Origin: Solirubrobacterales bacterium
GTDB lineage: Bacteria; Actinomycetota; Thermoleophilia; Solirubrobacterales; Solirubrobacteraceae
Direction: 5' to 3'
NCBI GenBank assembly: GCA_009781575.1
Contig: WQXW01000021.1
Location: forward strand, 1 to 12,665
DNA: 12,665 nucleotides
Position numbers and translations under genes: made by a program. The notes beneath the pieces were generated by a model, which saw only the letters and a list, made by a program, of their open reading frames with translations, did no database searches and was not told where the DNA came from. Of the stretch, positions 1 to 6,990 are shown piece by piece; the first letter of the stretch is position 1, and the number at the start of each line of letters is the position of its first letter.

Positions 1-620
1 AGCGTGTCGGGGTAGGCCTGGGGGGGGCGCTCGTCGGTGAACACCACGCGCGCGAGGTACTCGAGGTTGACCTGGTGCACGATCCCGGTCTCGGGGGGCA
101 CGACGGAGAAGCGGTCGAAGGCGGTCTGGCCCCAGCGCAGGAAGGCGTAGCGCTCGCGGTTGCGTTGGAACTCGCGCTCGGCGTTGATGGCGAACGCGTC
201 GCGCGAGCCGAACGCGTCGACCTGCACCGAGTGGTCGATCACGAGCTCGGCGGGCACGAGGGGATTGATCTTGGCGGGATCGCCGCCCATGGCGGCGATC
301 GCGTCGCGCATCGCGGCGAGATCCACCACGGCGGGCACGCCGGTGAAGTCCTGCATGAGCACGCGCGCGGGGGAGAACGCGATCTCCGTGTGGGGCTCGG
401 CTTTGGCGTCCCAGCGCGCGAGCGCTTCGACATCGGAGGCGTGCACGGCGCCGTTGCCCTCGTTGCGCAACAGGTTCTCCAGCAGCACCTTCAGCGAGAA
501 GGGCAGGCGAGCCACGTCGAAGCGATCCTGGAGGCGGTCGAGCCGGAAGATCTCCCACTCGCGGCCACCGGCCGTGAGCACGTCCTTTGCGCCAAAGCTG
601 TTGGGGCTGGCCTGCGACAT
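1..620 (-). CDS. acnA: Aconitate hydratase AcnA, N-terminal part (cut by window edge)
   Basis: Aconitase interconverts citrate and isocitrate through cis-aconitate in the cytoplasmic TCA cycle, using a [4Fe-4S] cluster. The 206 visible residues match the AcnA/IRP1-type N-terminus: [11 protein letters not shown] near residue 43, then [20 protein letters not shown], then [14 protein letters not shown], and near the edge [20 protein letters not shown]. The window ends just before the LVGTDSHTTM region expected next, so the cluster cysteines lie outside. The ATG at 620 is preceded by GGAGGT (626-631 on the reverse strand) five bases upstream, which fixes the start. The family is usually about 900 residues, so roughly a quarter is seen. 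No TANNNT promoter stands out upstream. The identification is secure from family knowledge. Confidence 0.96.
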   Translation of the reverse strand, partial: MSQASPNSFGAKDVLTAGGREWEIFRLDRLQDRFDVARLPFSLKVLLENLLRNEGNGAVHASDVEALARWDAKAEPHTEIAFSPARVLMQDFTGVPAVVDLAAMRDAIAAMGGDPAKINPLVPAELVIDHSVQVDAFGSRDAFAINAEREFQRNRERYAFLRWGQTAFDRFSVVPPETGIVHQVNLEYLARVVFTDERPPQAYPDT

Positions 621-949
621 GGGCGACCTCCGCTCTCGGTTGTGGGCTCTGAGGGGAGTCTCGCAGAGCTTGGCCGGCGGCCCTGGCAGGGCGGGCGCGG
701 TCGGGCAGGCGCAGTCGGAGCGGCCCGCGGCCCTCTGGGGCGGGTGGCGCACGCGAGCTGGGGGCGGAGGCCCTCCCGTCGGCCCACCGCCCCCGGCTCG
801 CGCGCGCCACCCCTGCTTGCGCGTGCCCTCCCCTCTCGCTGGCCGCGCGCGGGGGCGCGGCGGCGAGCCAGCTGAGCGGCGCCCTTGGGGAGCGTGGGGA
901 GCGCCGCGGCGCGGCCCGGCTGGGGGCGCGCGCTCAGATCGTGATGCGC
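621..949. other. Gene-free GC-rich spacer between acnA start and the secreted-protein gene end
   Basis: No credible coding sequence lies here; the open frames are low-complexity Ala/Arg/Pro/Gly shadows. The acnA ribosome binding site sits at 626-631. Two structures are visible. At 838-872 a strong hairpin pairs GCTGGC (838-843) with GCCAGC (867-872), with a second nested pairing of CCGCGC with GCGCGG. At 901-912 there is a perfect 12-base palindrome, GCGCCGCGGCGC, just beyond the 3' end of the reverse-strand secreted-protein gene. Either could slow RNA polymerase, but neither has a T tract, so I do not call a terminator. I see no clear acnA promoter hexamers. Confidence 0.5.
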
Positions 950-3916
950 TCAGTGGTGGTGCTTGGGCGCGGCCTTGGAGTGTCCGAACACGATGGTCCC
1001 ATGGGCGGCGAGCGCTTTGCCGTGGCTCGGGGCGAGGGCCAGGCTGAGGCGGATGCTCAAGCGATGGTGGCGAGCCAGAGCGCGCACGCCGGCGCGGGTG
1101 AGCTTCAGGGTCAGCGTCTTGGTGGCGGCGTTCTTGAAGCGGACGTGACCGGTGGTGAGGTCGTGGCCGCGCACGGTCAGCCGTCCGGCCTGGGGGACTT
1201 TCAGGGTGAGTGTGACGGAGTGGCCGTGGACCCTGTAGCGCACGAGCCCGAAGCGGGGGGCGCGCTGCGCGGCGGAGCAGCCGGTGGGGTGGATGACGGT
1301 GTTCTGGTTGATCACGGCGCCGTTCTGGGCGGTGATCTTGGTGGGCATGAGCAGCCGGCCGGCGCAGAGGTTGCCCTCGGCGGTGAGTGCGGAGTGCGAC
1401 CCGGCGGGCAGGTTGACTTCGACGCTGGACACCGGCACGTCGGGGAGCGTGGCGAAGTTGGTGGTGGTGATCCCGTTGACGATGTTGGTGGTGCCGACCA
1501 GGATCACTTCGACGCCGTTGGCGCCGCGCAGGATCAGGTCGAGGTCGGGGAAGGCGGCGTTGCCGTGGGAGACCAGGTAGGCGGGACCGGTCATCTTGCC
1601 GGGGAGCACCGGGGTGGTGACCGAGGCGGATCCCACCAACGAGCCGGCCGGGCAGGAGGCGGGGTTGGCTTCGAAGGTGGTGGAGCGACAGGCCTGCTGG
1701 AGCGTGGTGAGCCGCGAGGGCAGGATCTTGGGCAGCGTGACCAGGAGCGACGCGATGTTGGCCTCGTGCGCGGGCGCGGTGATCTTGGTGGAGAACGAGA
1801 CGCCGTTGGTCCTCGAGGAGTGCGCGGAGACCGACGAGGAGAAGGTGGGCTTGAACGGCAGCGAGGAGCAGCCGGTGACCTGGAATGGCGTGGAGAGCGT
1901 GAGTACCGCGCTTTCGGCGGTGGCGGGCGTGAAGCCGTTCAGGGTCGAGTCGGTGGCGAACGCGGAGCAGTTGGTGGGGTTGAAGAGATAGGAGCCGCGG
2001 TTGACCGAGACGGTGACGGAGCGCAGGCGCACCGGCACGCCGCCGACCACGGTGGGCAGTGAGGGCGCGGTCACGGTGACGTCGGCGGTGTGCTTGTCGA
2101 CTTCGATCTTCTCGCGGGTGACGATCGTGCCGTAGTTGAACGGCCCGACTTTCTCGGCGGGCACCGCGATCGAGAGCCCGTAGGGCGCGCCGGCGTAGGG
2201 GCCGGTGAGGTAGACGGTGCCGGTGAGCGGGTAGGGGTCGCCGGAGCCGAGCGTGACCGTGGTGGTGCCGATCGCGGAGGCGGCGGGACAGCTGCCCTGG
2301 GCGGCCTGCGGTTCTTCACACAGAGGCACGCCGGCGATCACCGCGAGCAGGCCCTTGGGCAGCGCGACTTTGACCTGCGAGAGGTACTGCTGGCCTTCGG
2401 CGCGGGTGAGACTGAAGGTGTAGGAGGAGTAGGCGCCGGCGGTGGCGGGGGAAACCTGCGTGGACTGCGCGAGCGAGAAGGGCAGCGGCTTGGAGCAGGC
2501 AGCGCCTTTGCCGTTGGAGTCGACCGCGAAGGCGCTGGCCGGCGTGGCGGCGGCGGCGCCGGTGTACGGCGAGAGCGCGGTCGCGGTGGTCGCGGTGCCG
2601 CAAGCCAGCGGGTTGGCCAGCGGAGCCTTGCTTCCGCCGTTGAAGTGCATGGAGAATTCGCTGAACGGCTGCTGGGGCAGATCGGCGAAGGTGGCGGTCA
2701 GCCGCCCGGTGCTCGGATCGGCCTTGACCCTGCCTTCCAGCCGCGTGGAGACGCCGTAGCGCGCGGACTCGGCGTCGACGAAGATGCGGTACTCCTGCCC
2801 GGAGGCGGGATCGGTGGAGAGGGGCGCGCCGAGATAGACGTTGCCCTTCAGCGAGCCGGCGGGGAGCGTGGGAACTTCGATGTCGACCGTGCCGAGCTGC
2901 GAGGCGGCGGGGCAGGAGACGGGCGTGGTGGTGCCGATCCCGATCTGCGCGTCGGTGCAGGCCTGTAGGCCGTTGGCGGAGGAGGGGTTGAGCGTGAGCC
3001 CTTCGGGCAGGGTTACCACGGCCGTGCGCACGGTGGAGGAGTCGATCGCGCTGGGGCTCGGGTTCTGCGGCACGCTCACGTTGACCCCGAGGCCGTCGGG
3101 CTGATCGGACTGGGTCGTGCTCGGAGTGACCCCAAGGGACGGCGCGAACGGGACCGACGAGCAGCCGCTCACCCCAACGGGCGTGTGGGTGTCGGTTTCG
3201 GAGACTTCGCCTTCGTAGGATTCCACCCGCAGATGCGAGGTGGTCGTGGACGAGCATTCGCTGGGCAGCGTGAGGAAGCCCGTGCCGGCGGTGCCGAAGA
3301 AGATGAGCTTTGACTTCAGCAGGGGAACGGCGGCTGAGACGTTGTGGATTTCGAAGTACTCGTGGTAGTCGGTGTTCCAGCTCACGTGCCCCACCAGGAA
3401 GATGTGTTCGTTGATGAGCGGCGGTACGAAGACGTGGATACCGAACTCGAGTGGGAGGCCTTCGGGCTGTTCCAAGTTGAAGACCGCGGCGGGTATGGTC
3501 ACATCGGTTGGTGGGATGGCGACCGTCAGCTGATTTTCGCCGATCTGGGTGCTCGCCGAGCATGTGTCTGCTTCGAATTCGGCAACCTTGCAATGCGGTA
3601 GCGCCTCGGGGTTGGCGGCCAGTCCAGGCGGGACGTCGACGCGCACGTTCTTGACGCGGCCGATCGGCACCTTCAGGCCAGGGAGCGGTTCTTCGGACTT
3701 GAATTCGAAGCCAGTGATGCCAAACGGCGGGTGCCCGGATGCCTGGGTATAGAACTGGCCGTGCGGGCTGGAGTATTCGCAGGTCTGCACGTTGCAGGTG
3801 CCCGCTTCGAACCCCTTTTCTTCGACGCCGAACCCGGCGCCCAAGGAGGCGGCGGGCAGGGCCAGGAAGCCGGCGGCAGCCAGCGCGAGCACGGACAAGC
3901 GAACGGGGACCCTCAT
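950..3916 (-). CDS. Large secreted repeat protein, 988 aa
   Basis: Product of unknown function, predicted to be exported. The N-terminus [20 protein letters not shown] followed by [10 protein letters not shown] is a typical Sec signal peptide with cleavage near residues 24-28. The mature part is beta-rich and repetitive. A motif of the form SCPAxSxxG(T/S)xxV recurs near residues 119, 335, 543 and 755, each in a segment resembling VTLPxGLxxxP...C...LxGxVYL. A second motif, GCSS(V/L)PFxP, occurs near 251 and 682. Residues about 890-980 form a Lys/Arg/His-rich, cysteine-poor beta domain like the terminal domains of other actinobacterial surface proteins, ending in KHHH. Paired cysteines suggest disulfides outside the cell. 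I chose the ATG at 3916 because GGAAGG lies seven bases upstream; a TTG three bases earlier is possible. No LPXTG or membrane anchor is seen. I recognise the architecture as common in Solirubrobacterales, but it has no assigned function. Confidence 0.88.
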   Translation of the reverse strand: MRVPVRLSVLALAAAGFLALPAASLGAGFGVEEKGFEAGTCNVQTCEYSSPHGQFYTQASGHPPFGITGFEFKSEEPLPGLKVPIGRVKNVRVDVPPGLAANPEALPHCKVAEFEADTCSASTQIGENQLTVAIPPTDVTIPAAVFNLEQPEGLPLEFGIHVFVPPLINEHIFLVGHVSWNTDYHEYFEIHNVSAAVPLLKSKLIFFGTAGTGFLTLPSECSSTTTSHLRVESYEGEVSETDTHTPVGVSGCSSVPFAPSLGVTPSTTQSDQPDGLGVNVSVPQNPSPSAIDSSTVRTAVVTLPEGLTLNPSSANGLQACTDAQIGIGTTTPVSCPAASQLGTVDIEVPTLPAGSLKGNVYLGAPLSTDPASGQEYRIFVDAESARYGVSTRLEGRVKADPSTGRLTATFADLPQQPFSEFSMHFNGGSKAPLANPLACGTATTATALSPYTGAAAATPASAFAVDSNGKGAACSKPLPFSLAQSTQVSPATAGAYSSYTFSLTRAEGQQYLSQVKVALPKGLLAVIAGVPLCEEPQAAQGSCPAASAIGTTTVTLGSGDPYPLTGTVYLTGPYAGAPYGLSIAVPAEKVGPFNYGTIVTREKIEVDKHTADVTVTAPSLPTVVGGVPVRLRSVTVSVNRGSYLFNPTNCSAFATDSTLNGFTPATAESAVLTLSTPFQVTGCSSLPFKPTFSSSVSAHSSRTNGVSFSTKITAPAHEANIASLLVTLPKILPSRLTTLQQACRSTTFEANPASCPAGSLVGSASVTTPVLPGKMTGPAYLVSHGNAAFPDLDLILRGANGVEVILVGTTNIVNGITTTNFATLPDVPVSSVEVNLPAGSHSALTAEGNLCAGRLLMPTKITAQNGAVINQNTVIHPTGCSAAQRAPRFGLVRYRVHGHSVTLTLKVPQAGRLTVRGHDLTTGHVRFKNAATKTLTLKLTRAGVRALARHHRLSIRLSLALAPSHGKALAAHGTIVFGHSKAAPKHHH

Positions 3917-4114
3917 CAAAAAACCTTCCTCCGGGAACCTTCAGTCTGGGTGGTAGGCGCTATTTACCCGATCTTCACATTTCGGTAGCAACCGCCCCCT
4001 AGAACCCACGTGAACGCTCGTGGTTGCGGTTGCGGGTGCAATGATGTTGAGGATGGTCGACCTGGCGTACGAGCGGCCCGGGCCACCCGGCGGGGGCCGG
4101 TGGGGAGGACGGGC

Positions 4115-5035
4115 ATGAGCGAGGACTGGCCGGCGGTGGACTACGCGGGGTGGCGGGACACGTGCGACACGGTGCACGCGCACACGCAGGTGCTGGGCAA
4201 GCTGGCGGCGGCGCTGGCGGCGCCGGAGCCCCAGTTGCAGCACGCGGCGCTGCGCGTGACGGCGCGCGGGTGGGAGACGGCGGCGCTGCCGGCGCCGGAC
4301 GGCTCGGGCGCGCTGGTGGTGGGGCTGGACCTGCGCGCGCACGAGGCGTTCGTGGAGCACAGCGACGGCCGCGGGAGGCGGCTGGCGCTGACGCCGCACC
4401 GCGCGGTGGGCGAGGTGACGAGCGAGCTGCTGAGCGACGTGGGCTCGCTGGTGGGGGCGGTGCAGATCAACCCCACCCCGCAGGAGGTGTGGTGGAGCGA
4501 GCCGCTGACGGAGGATCGCAGGCACGACACCTACGACCCGGAGGCGGTGGAGGCGTACCACGGGGCGGCCACGCGCGCGGCGCTGGCGCTGGCGGCGTTC
4601 CGCGCGCCCTACCGCGGGCGCGCGACCCCGGTGAACGCGTGGTGGGGCTCGTTCGACCTGGCGGTGAACCTCTTCTCGGGACGGCCGGCGGAGCCGCCGT
4701 CGGAGGACTTCATCATGCGCAACGCGATGGACGCGCAGGAGGTGGCGGTGGGCTGGTGGCCGGGCGACCCGCGCTACGAAAAGGCGGCGTTCTACGTGTA
4801 CGCGCACCCGGCGCCGGAGGGGTTCGCGGAGGTGGAGCTGGCGCCGGCGGCGGCGCGCTGGGAGGGCGAGCTGGGCGAGTTCGTGCTCGACTGGGAGGAC
4901 GTGCGCGCGAGCCCCGACCCGCAGGGAGCGGTGCTGGAGTTCGCGCGCTCGGGCTTCCGCCACTCGTGCGTGGTGGCGGATTGGGACCCGGCGCTGTCGG
5001 CGAGCGCGGAAGCGTGGCCGCCGCCGGTGCGCTGA
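4115..5035 (+). CDS. DUF5996 family protein
   Basis: A cytoplasmic protein of unknown function, 306 residues. It follows the DUF5996 plan by recognition: N-terminal WPAVDYAGWRDTCDTVHAHT with QVLGK, then ALRVTARGWETAALP near 45-59, THDTYDP-like RHDTYDPEAVEAYHG near 137-150, the signature WWGSFDLAVNLFSGRP at 176-191, GWWPGDPRYEKAAFYVYAHP near 213-232 and GELGEFVLDWEDVR near 251-264. It has no signal peptide or membrane segment. The frame is open from 4010, but the ATG at 4115 has GGAGG seven bases upstream and starts exactly at the conserved region, so I use it. It stands alone: the previous gene is divergent and the ATPase follows after about 150 bases with its own promoter signals. No catalytic residues are established for the family. 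Confidence 0.85.
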   Translation: MSEDWPAVDYAGWRDTCDTVHAHTQVLGKLAAALAAPEPQLQHAALRVTARGWETAALPAPDGSGALVVGLDLRAHEAFVEHSDGRGRRLALTPHRAVGEVTSELLSDVGSLVGAVQINPTPQEVWWSEPLTEDRRHDTYDPEAVEAYHGAATRAALALAAFRAPYRGRATPVNAWWGSFDLAVNLFSGRPAEPPSEDFIMRNAMDAQEVAVGWWPGDPRYEKAAFYVYAHPAPEGFAEVELAPAAARWEGELGEFVLDWEDVRASPDPQGAVLEFARSGFRHSCVVADWDPALSASAEAWPPPVR

Positions 5036-5139
5036 GCGCGCGCGCGGACGGGCGCGCGGCGGACGGGCGCAAGCGCCAGGCGAGGAGAGCGGCCGAGCGC
5101 GACGGATGAGCGCGCGCGGACGTCCAGCGCAGAGCCCGA

Positions 5140-5158
5140 GGTGATATAACTCCTCACC
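5140..5158 (+). promoter_or_regulatory. Operator-like inverted repeat with embedded -10, copy 1
   Basis: GGTGA (5140-5144) and TCACC (5154-5158) form an inverted repeat with a 9-base spacer. The spacer begins with TATAAC (5145-5150), a good -10 hexamer. The same 19-base layout recurs at 5186-5204 ahead of the ATPase gene. The local sequence is much richer in A+T than its surroundings. A regulator bound here would occlude RNA polymerase. Role inferred. Confidence 0.5.
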
Positions 5159-5175
5159 ACCAGGGGTCATAAACC

Positions 5176-5191
5176 ATCACCAAACGGTGAT
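5176..5191 (+). promoter_or_regulatory. Inverted repeat ATCACC-aaac-GGTGAT
   Basis: A perfect 6-base inverted repeat with a 4-base centre. It shares its right arm with the second 19-base operator, so the half-site GGTGAT/ATCACC occurs in alternating orientation three times between 5176 and 5204. It may be an extra binding arrangement for the same dimeric regulator or a hairpin at the mRNA start. Function inferred. Confidence 0.4.
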
Positions 5192-5204
5192 ACGATACAT
5201 CACC
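5186..5204 (+). promoter_or_regulatory. Operator-like inverted repeat with embedded -10, copy 2
   Basis: GGTGA (5186-5190) and TCACC (5200-5204) flank a 9-base spacer beginning with TACGAT (5191-5196), which fits the actinobacterial TANNNT -10. The repeat ends immediately before TTG 5205, the preferred ATPase start, so a transcript from this -10 would be leaderless or nearly so. The layout is identical to copy 1, 46 bases upstream. I see no good -35. Confidence 0.5.
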
Positions 5205-6311
5205 TTGGCCAGCCCATTCGTCTACGAGGAGCCCGTCGCGGCCGAGGCGCTGGCGGACCGCGACTCAGAGCTCGGCTTGCTGACCGATCGTGCGCTGGAC
5301 AGCCGCAACAGCCGTGTTGAGGGCGCGCGAAGGTATGGCAAGACCTCGCTGCTGCGGGCGGTGCTCACCACGGTGGAGAGGGCCGGCGCGATCCCCATCG
5401 AGGTGGGCTTCCTGGGATGCGTGAGCGCTGCGGACGTGGCGGAGCGCATCGAGCGCGCCTACCGCGCTCAGCTCAACACGAGGCTGCAGCGCTGGTTCGA
5501 TGGGCTGGTGCGCACGCTGAACCCCACGATCAGCGCCGCGCCGGGCGGGGTTGGACTGTCGTCGCAACCGCGGTTGAACGCTCCAGGACTGCTGGACCGC
5601 CTCGCCCTGCCGCGCCGCGTCCACGAACGCACGGGCCGCCTCTGCGTGGTGGCCTTCGACGAGTTCCAGGAGGTGGTGCGAATCGACGCCGCGCTGCCGG
5701 GTGTGTTCCGCTCGGAGCTCGAGAGTCACGGCAAGGCGGCGGCGTATGTCTTCTCGGGCTCGCATCCCGGGCTCGTGAGGGAGCTGTTCAGCGACCGGCG
5801 CCACGCGTTCTTTGCCCAGGCCGCGCCGATCACGCTCGGCCCGCTGCCGCCCGACGAGCTGGCGGAGTACATCGTGGAGCGGTTCCGCGCGGGTATGCGT
5901 GACCCGGGCGAGGCGCTGGGCCCGCTGCTGGACACGGCGGAAGGACATGCCCAGCGCGCGATGCTGCTGGCGCACCATCTGTACGAGCGAGTGGGGGCCG
6001 GCGAGAGCGGCGACATCGAGAGCTGGGTCGACACCCTCCAAGCCGCTCGCCTGGAGGCGCAGAGCGAGATCCAGATCCTGTGGGATTCCTGCACCTCGCT
6101 CGAGCGCAGGACACTCAAGGTGATCGCGCAGCGCACCGTCGCGCTCGGCGGGAGGGAGGCAGGCACGCGCTATGGGCTGCCCAAGGGAGGCTCCACCCGC
6201 GAGACCGTGGAGCGGCTCTTCGCGGGCGGGCATCTCGTCGAGGACAGCTCCAGACGTACGGGCTGGAGAATTGTCGATCCTCTGCTCGCGTGCTGGCTGC
6301 GCGAGGGGTGA
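5205..6311 (+). CDS. AAA/STAND-type ATP-binding protein (COG1672-like)
   Basis: P-loop ATPase of the archaeal-type ATPase group, 368 residues; substrate unknown. Walker A is G40-ARRY-GKT(47) in VEGARRYGKTSLL, Walker B is LCVVAFDEFQEV with D152 and E153, and the sensor-like strand is YVFSGSHPGLVREL near 181-195. LGPLPPDELAEYI and a helical lid follow. Residues about 295-365 look like a winged helix, from SLERRTLKVIAQ to WRIVDPLLACWL. No signal peptide or membrane segment is seen. The frame is open from GTG 5187, but that GTG lies inside the 19-base inverted repeat and has no Shine-Dalgarno. TTG 5205 starts at MASPFVYEEPV, where homologues usually begin, so I prefer it. Family members are often single genes linked to stress, mobile elements or toxin-like roles. 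The upstream twin operators suggest tight control, perhaps by its own C-terminal winged helix. Length is full and no key residue is missing. Confidence 0.85.
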   Translation: MASPFVYEEPVAAEALADRDSELGLLTDRALDSRNSRVEGARRYGKTSLLRAVLTTVERAGAIPIEVGFLGCVSAADVAERIERAYRAQLNTRLQRWFDGLVRTLNPTISAAPGGVGLSSQPRLNAPGLLDRLALPRRVHERTGRLCVVAFDEFQEVVRIDAALPGVFRSELESHGKAAAYVFSGSHPGLVRELFSDRRHAFFAQAAPITLGPLPPDELAEYIVERFRAGMRDPGEALGPLLDTAEGHAQRAMLLAHHLYERVGAGESGDIESWVDTLQAARLEAQSEIQILWDSCTSLERRTLKVIAQRTVALGGREAGTRYGLPKGGSTRETVERLFAGGHLVEDSSRRTGWRIVDPLLACWLREG

Positions 6312-6368
6312 GAGCACTCCCCACACCACGCGCGGGGCGATCGCGCTCTCCTCCAGCGTGTTACCTCG

Positions 6369-6445
6369 AACACGCCTGTCGCAGGCGCCGTTGGTGGATT
6401 CAAAAAGAGAATTCGTTCCGCGCGGAACGAATCCAAAAAAACAAA
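6369..6445. repeat. Dispersed palindromic repeat, copy 1
   Basis: This 77-base segment aligns without gaps to 11173-11249, with about 13 mismatches in the first 72 positions by eye. Its core is a perfect 22-base palindrome at 6411-6432 centred on CCGCGCGG, followed by an A-rich stretch (CCAAAAAAACAAAG). The left part holds CCTGTC and CCGTTGG, shared by both copies. The A run follows the hairpin on the forward strand, so it is not a standard terminator in that direction. It lies 57 bases after the ATPase stop. It could be a REP- or MITE-like element or a protein-binding dyad. Confidence 0.75.
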
Positions 6446-6469
6446 GGGTGCAGCTCTCCTCGAGGGACG
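6446..6469 (+). repeat. 24-base inverted repeat, left arm
   Basis: This 24-base segment (starting GGGTGCAGCTCTCC, ending GAGGGACG) is matched at 22 of 24 positions by the reverse complement of 6819-6842. Read in the opposite direction, both arms can encode RPSRRAAP, so this may be a shared remnant of an Arg-rich linker from two copies of one gene family lying in opposite orientation. Each arm directly abuts a CCAAAAA-type A-rich tail. Confidence 0.55.
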
Positions 6470-6475
6470 AGGATT

Positions 6476-6497
6476 CCGCTTTCTCGAGCGGTTTTTT
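6476..6497 (+). terminator. Candidate intrinsic terminator
   Basis: CCGCT (6476-6480), a 6-base loop and AGCGG (6487-6491) form a short stem followed at once by six T (6492-6497). A second small hairpin, CCTCG-aggga-CGAGG, lies just before it at 6458-6472. It is 165 bases after the ATPase stop on the same strand, so it may end that transcript. The stem is short, and it overlaps the proposed relic on the other strand. Confidence 0.4.
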
Positions 6498-6535
6498 GAG
6501 CGGCGTGTGGTGTCCGATGCGGCTTCGAGCAGCGC

Positions 6536-6580
6536 TTTGACCCGCGCCAGCGCCTCTCGAGTCCCCCGAGCGGGGTCAAA
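6536..6580. other. Nested inverted repeat
   Basis: TTTGACCC (6536-6543) pairs with GGGTCAAA (6573-6580), and inside it CTCG (6556-6559) pairs with CGAG (6567-6570). It would fold as a 45-base hairpin. It lies within the proposed reverse-strand relic and coincides with its frameshift, so it may be incidental. Confidence 0.3.
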
Positions 6581-6699
6581 CGGTCCTCGAGCTGCGCGCG
6601 ATGGGCTTCGATCCTAGGGATCACACACATGTTCAATCGGGGTGGGAGCGGCGCGATCGACGGCTCGCCCGGCGAGCGTGGGGGATTTGTTTTTGGTTT

Positions 6700-6726
6700 C
6701 CACACTGATCAAGCCGATCAAAGTGG
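6700..6726. promoter_or_regulatory. Operator-like 27-base dyad
   Basis: The sequence reads CCAC-ac-TGATC-aagcc-GATCA-aa-GTGG: two nested inverted-repeat arms separated by symmetric 2-base mismatches, with a 5-base centre. The layout fits a dimeric DNA-binding protein. No intact gene starts next to it, so it may be left over from a lost gene. Function inferred from symmetry only. Confidence 0.35.
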
Positions 6727-6818
6727 CGAGTGCAAATGAACACCCGGCCCCCTCCGCCGCCTCCACAGCCTGCGGTCGTACAAGTCATACCGTTGGCGTC
6801 TGAGTTGTGCTCCGGTTG

Positions 6819-6842
6819 CGTCCCTCCAGGAGAGCCGCACCC
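6819..6842 (-). repeat. 24-base inverted repeat, right arm
   Basis: Partner of 6446-6469 in opposite orientation, 22 of 24 positions identical by eye. It is followed on the forward strand by the A-rich tail at 6841-6866. Confidence 0.55.
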
Positions 6843-6866
6843 AAAAACAAAACACAAAACGCCCGG
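6841..6866 (+). repeat. A-rich tail shared with the palindromic repeat
   Basis: This stretch (CCAAAAACAAAACAC then AAAACGCCCGG) matches 11237-11263 with one A inserted or deleted and two substitutions. In the second location it directly follows the 26-base palindrome; here the palindrome is missing. A shorter relative lies in reverse orientation at 6683-6698. It suggests partial or rearranged copies of one element. Confidence 0.5.
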
Positions 6867-6924
6867 AGCTGGACCGGCACCGCCGGAGCGGGCGCCTGCC
6901 CCCGGGCGGGGCGATTGCCCCGGT

Positions 6925-6990
6925 GTCGTACGGGTGGAGGCCCAGGGGGAGATCCGGGTCCCGTGGGATTCCTGCGCCTCGCTCGAGCGC
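6925..6990 (+). pseudogene. Fragment of an ATPase gene related to the one at 5205
   Basis: Over 66 bases this matches 6042-6107 inside the ATPase gene, 54 of 66 positions by my count. The reading frame is kept: EIRVPWDSCASLER here against EIQILWDSCTSLER there, 14 of 22 residues identical over the full stretch. Most changes at codon level fit divergence under coding constraint rather than a recent tandem copy. Similarity stops on both sides, and the fragment ends four bases before the stop codon of the reverse-strand winged-helix gene. I read it as the remnant of a second family member once present here. Confidence 0.5.

Larger units (their letters stand above)
6455..6630 (-). pseudogene. Frameshifted relic of a coiled-coil / Arg-rich linker protein
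   Basis: On the reverse strand the ATG at 6630 opens MCVIPRIEAHRAQLEDR, a heptad-like helix. The next frame then continues FDPARGTREALARVKALL, EAASDTTRRSKNRSRKR and RPSRRAAP. Joined across one frameshift near 6580-6585, these give a helical region followed by an Arg/Lys-rich linker. That is the plan of the first half of the intact protein at 12116-12589, whose winged helix would come next. Here the sequence instead runs into the dispersed palindromic repeat. There is no Shine-Dalgarno and no C-terminal domain. I infer a decayed and truncated relative; chance resemblance in GC-rich DNA is possible. Confidence 0.35.

Noticed and set aside
941..2062. Long open frame opposite the large secreted-protein gene
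   Set aside because: It is the antisense shadow of 950-3916: Gly/Glu/Val/Asp-rich low complexity, no family features and no ribosome binding site, while the reverse frame has a signal peptide and repeats.
2316..3593. 425-codon reverse frame inside the secreted-protein gene
   Set aside because: Arg/His/Ala-rich out-of-frame shadow of the real gene, typical of high-GC coding DNA.
4010..4114. Upstream extension of the DUF5996 frame
   Set aside because: The 35 extra residues are Arg/Gly/Cys-rich and unlike the family; ATG 4115 has a proper ribosome binding site.
3941..5170. 409-codon reverse frame opposite DUF5996
   Set aside because: Almost entirely Arg/Ala/His/Pro; antisense of a well-supported gene.
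5265..6329. 354-codon reverse frame opposite the ATPase
   Set aside because: Antisense shadow; the forward strand has intact Walker A and B motifs.
6411..6445. Palindrome plus A-run as an intrinsic terminator
   Set aside because: The homopolymer after the hairpin is A, not T, on the forward strand. On the reverse strand the T run precedes the hairpin, so neither direction has the proper order.
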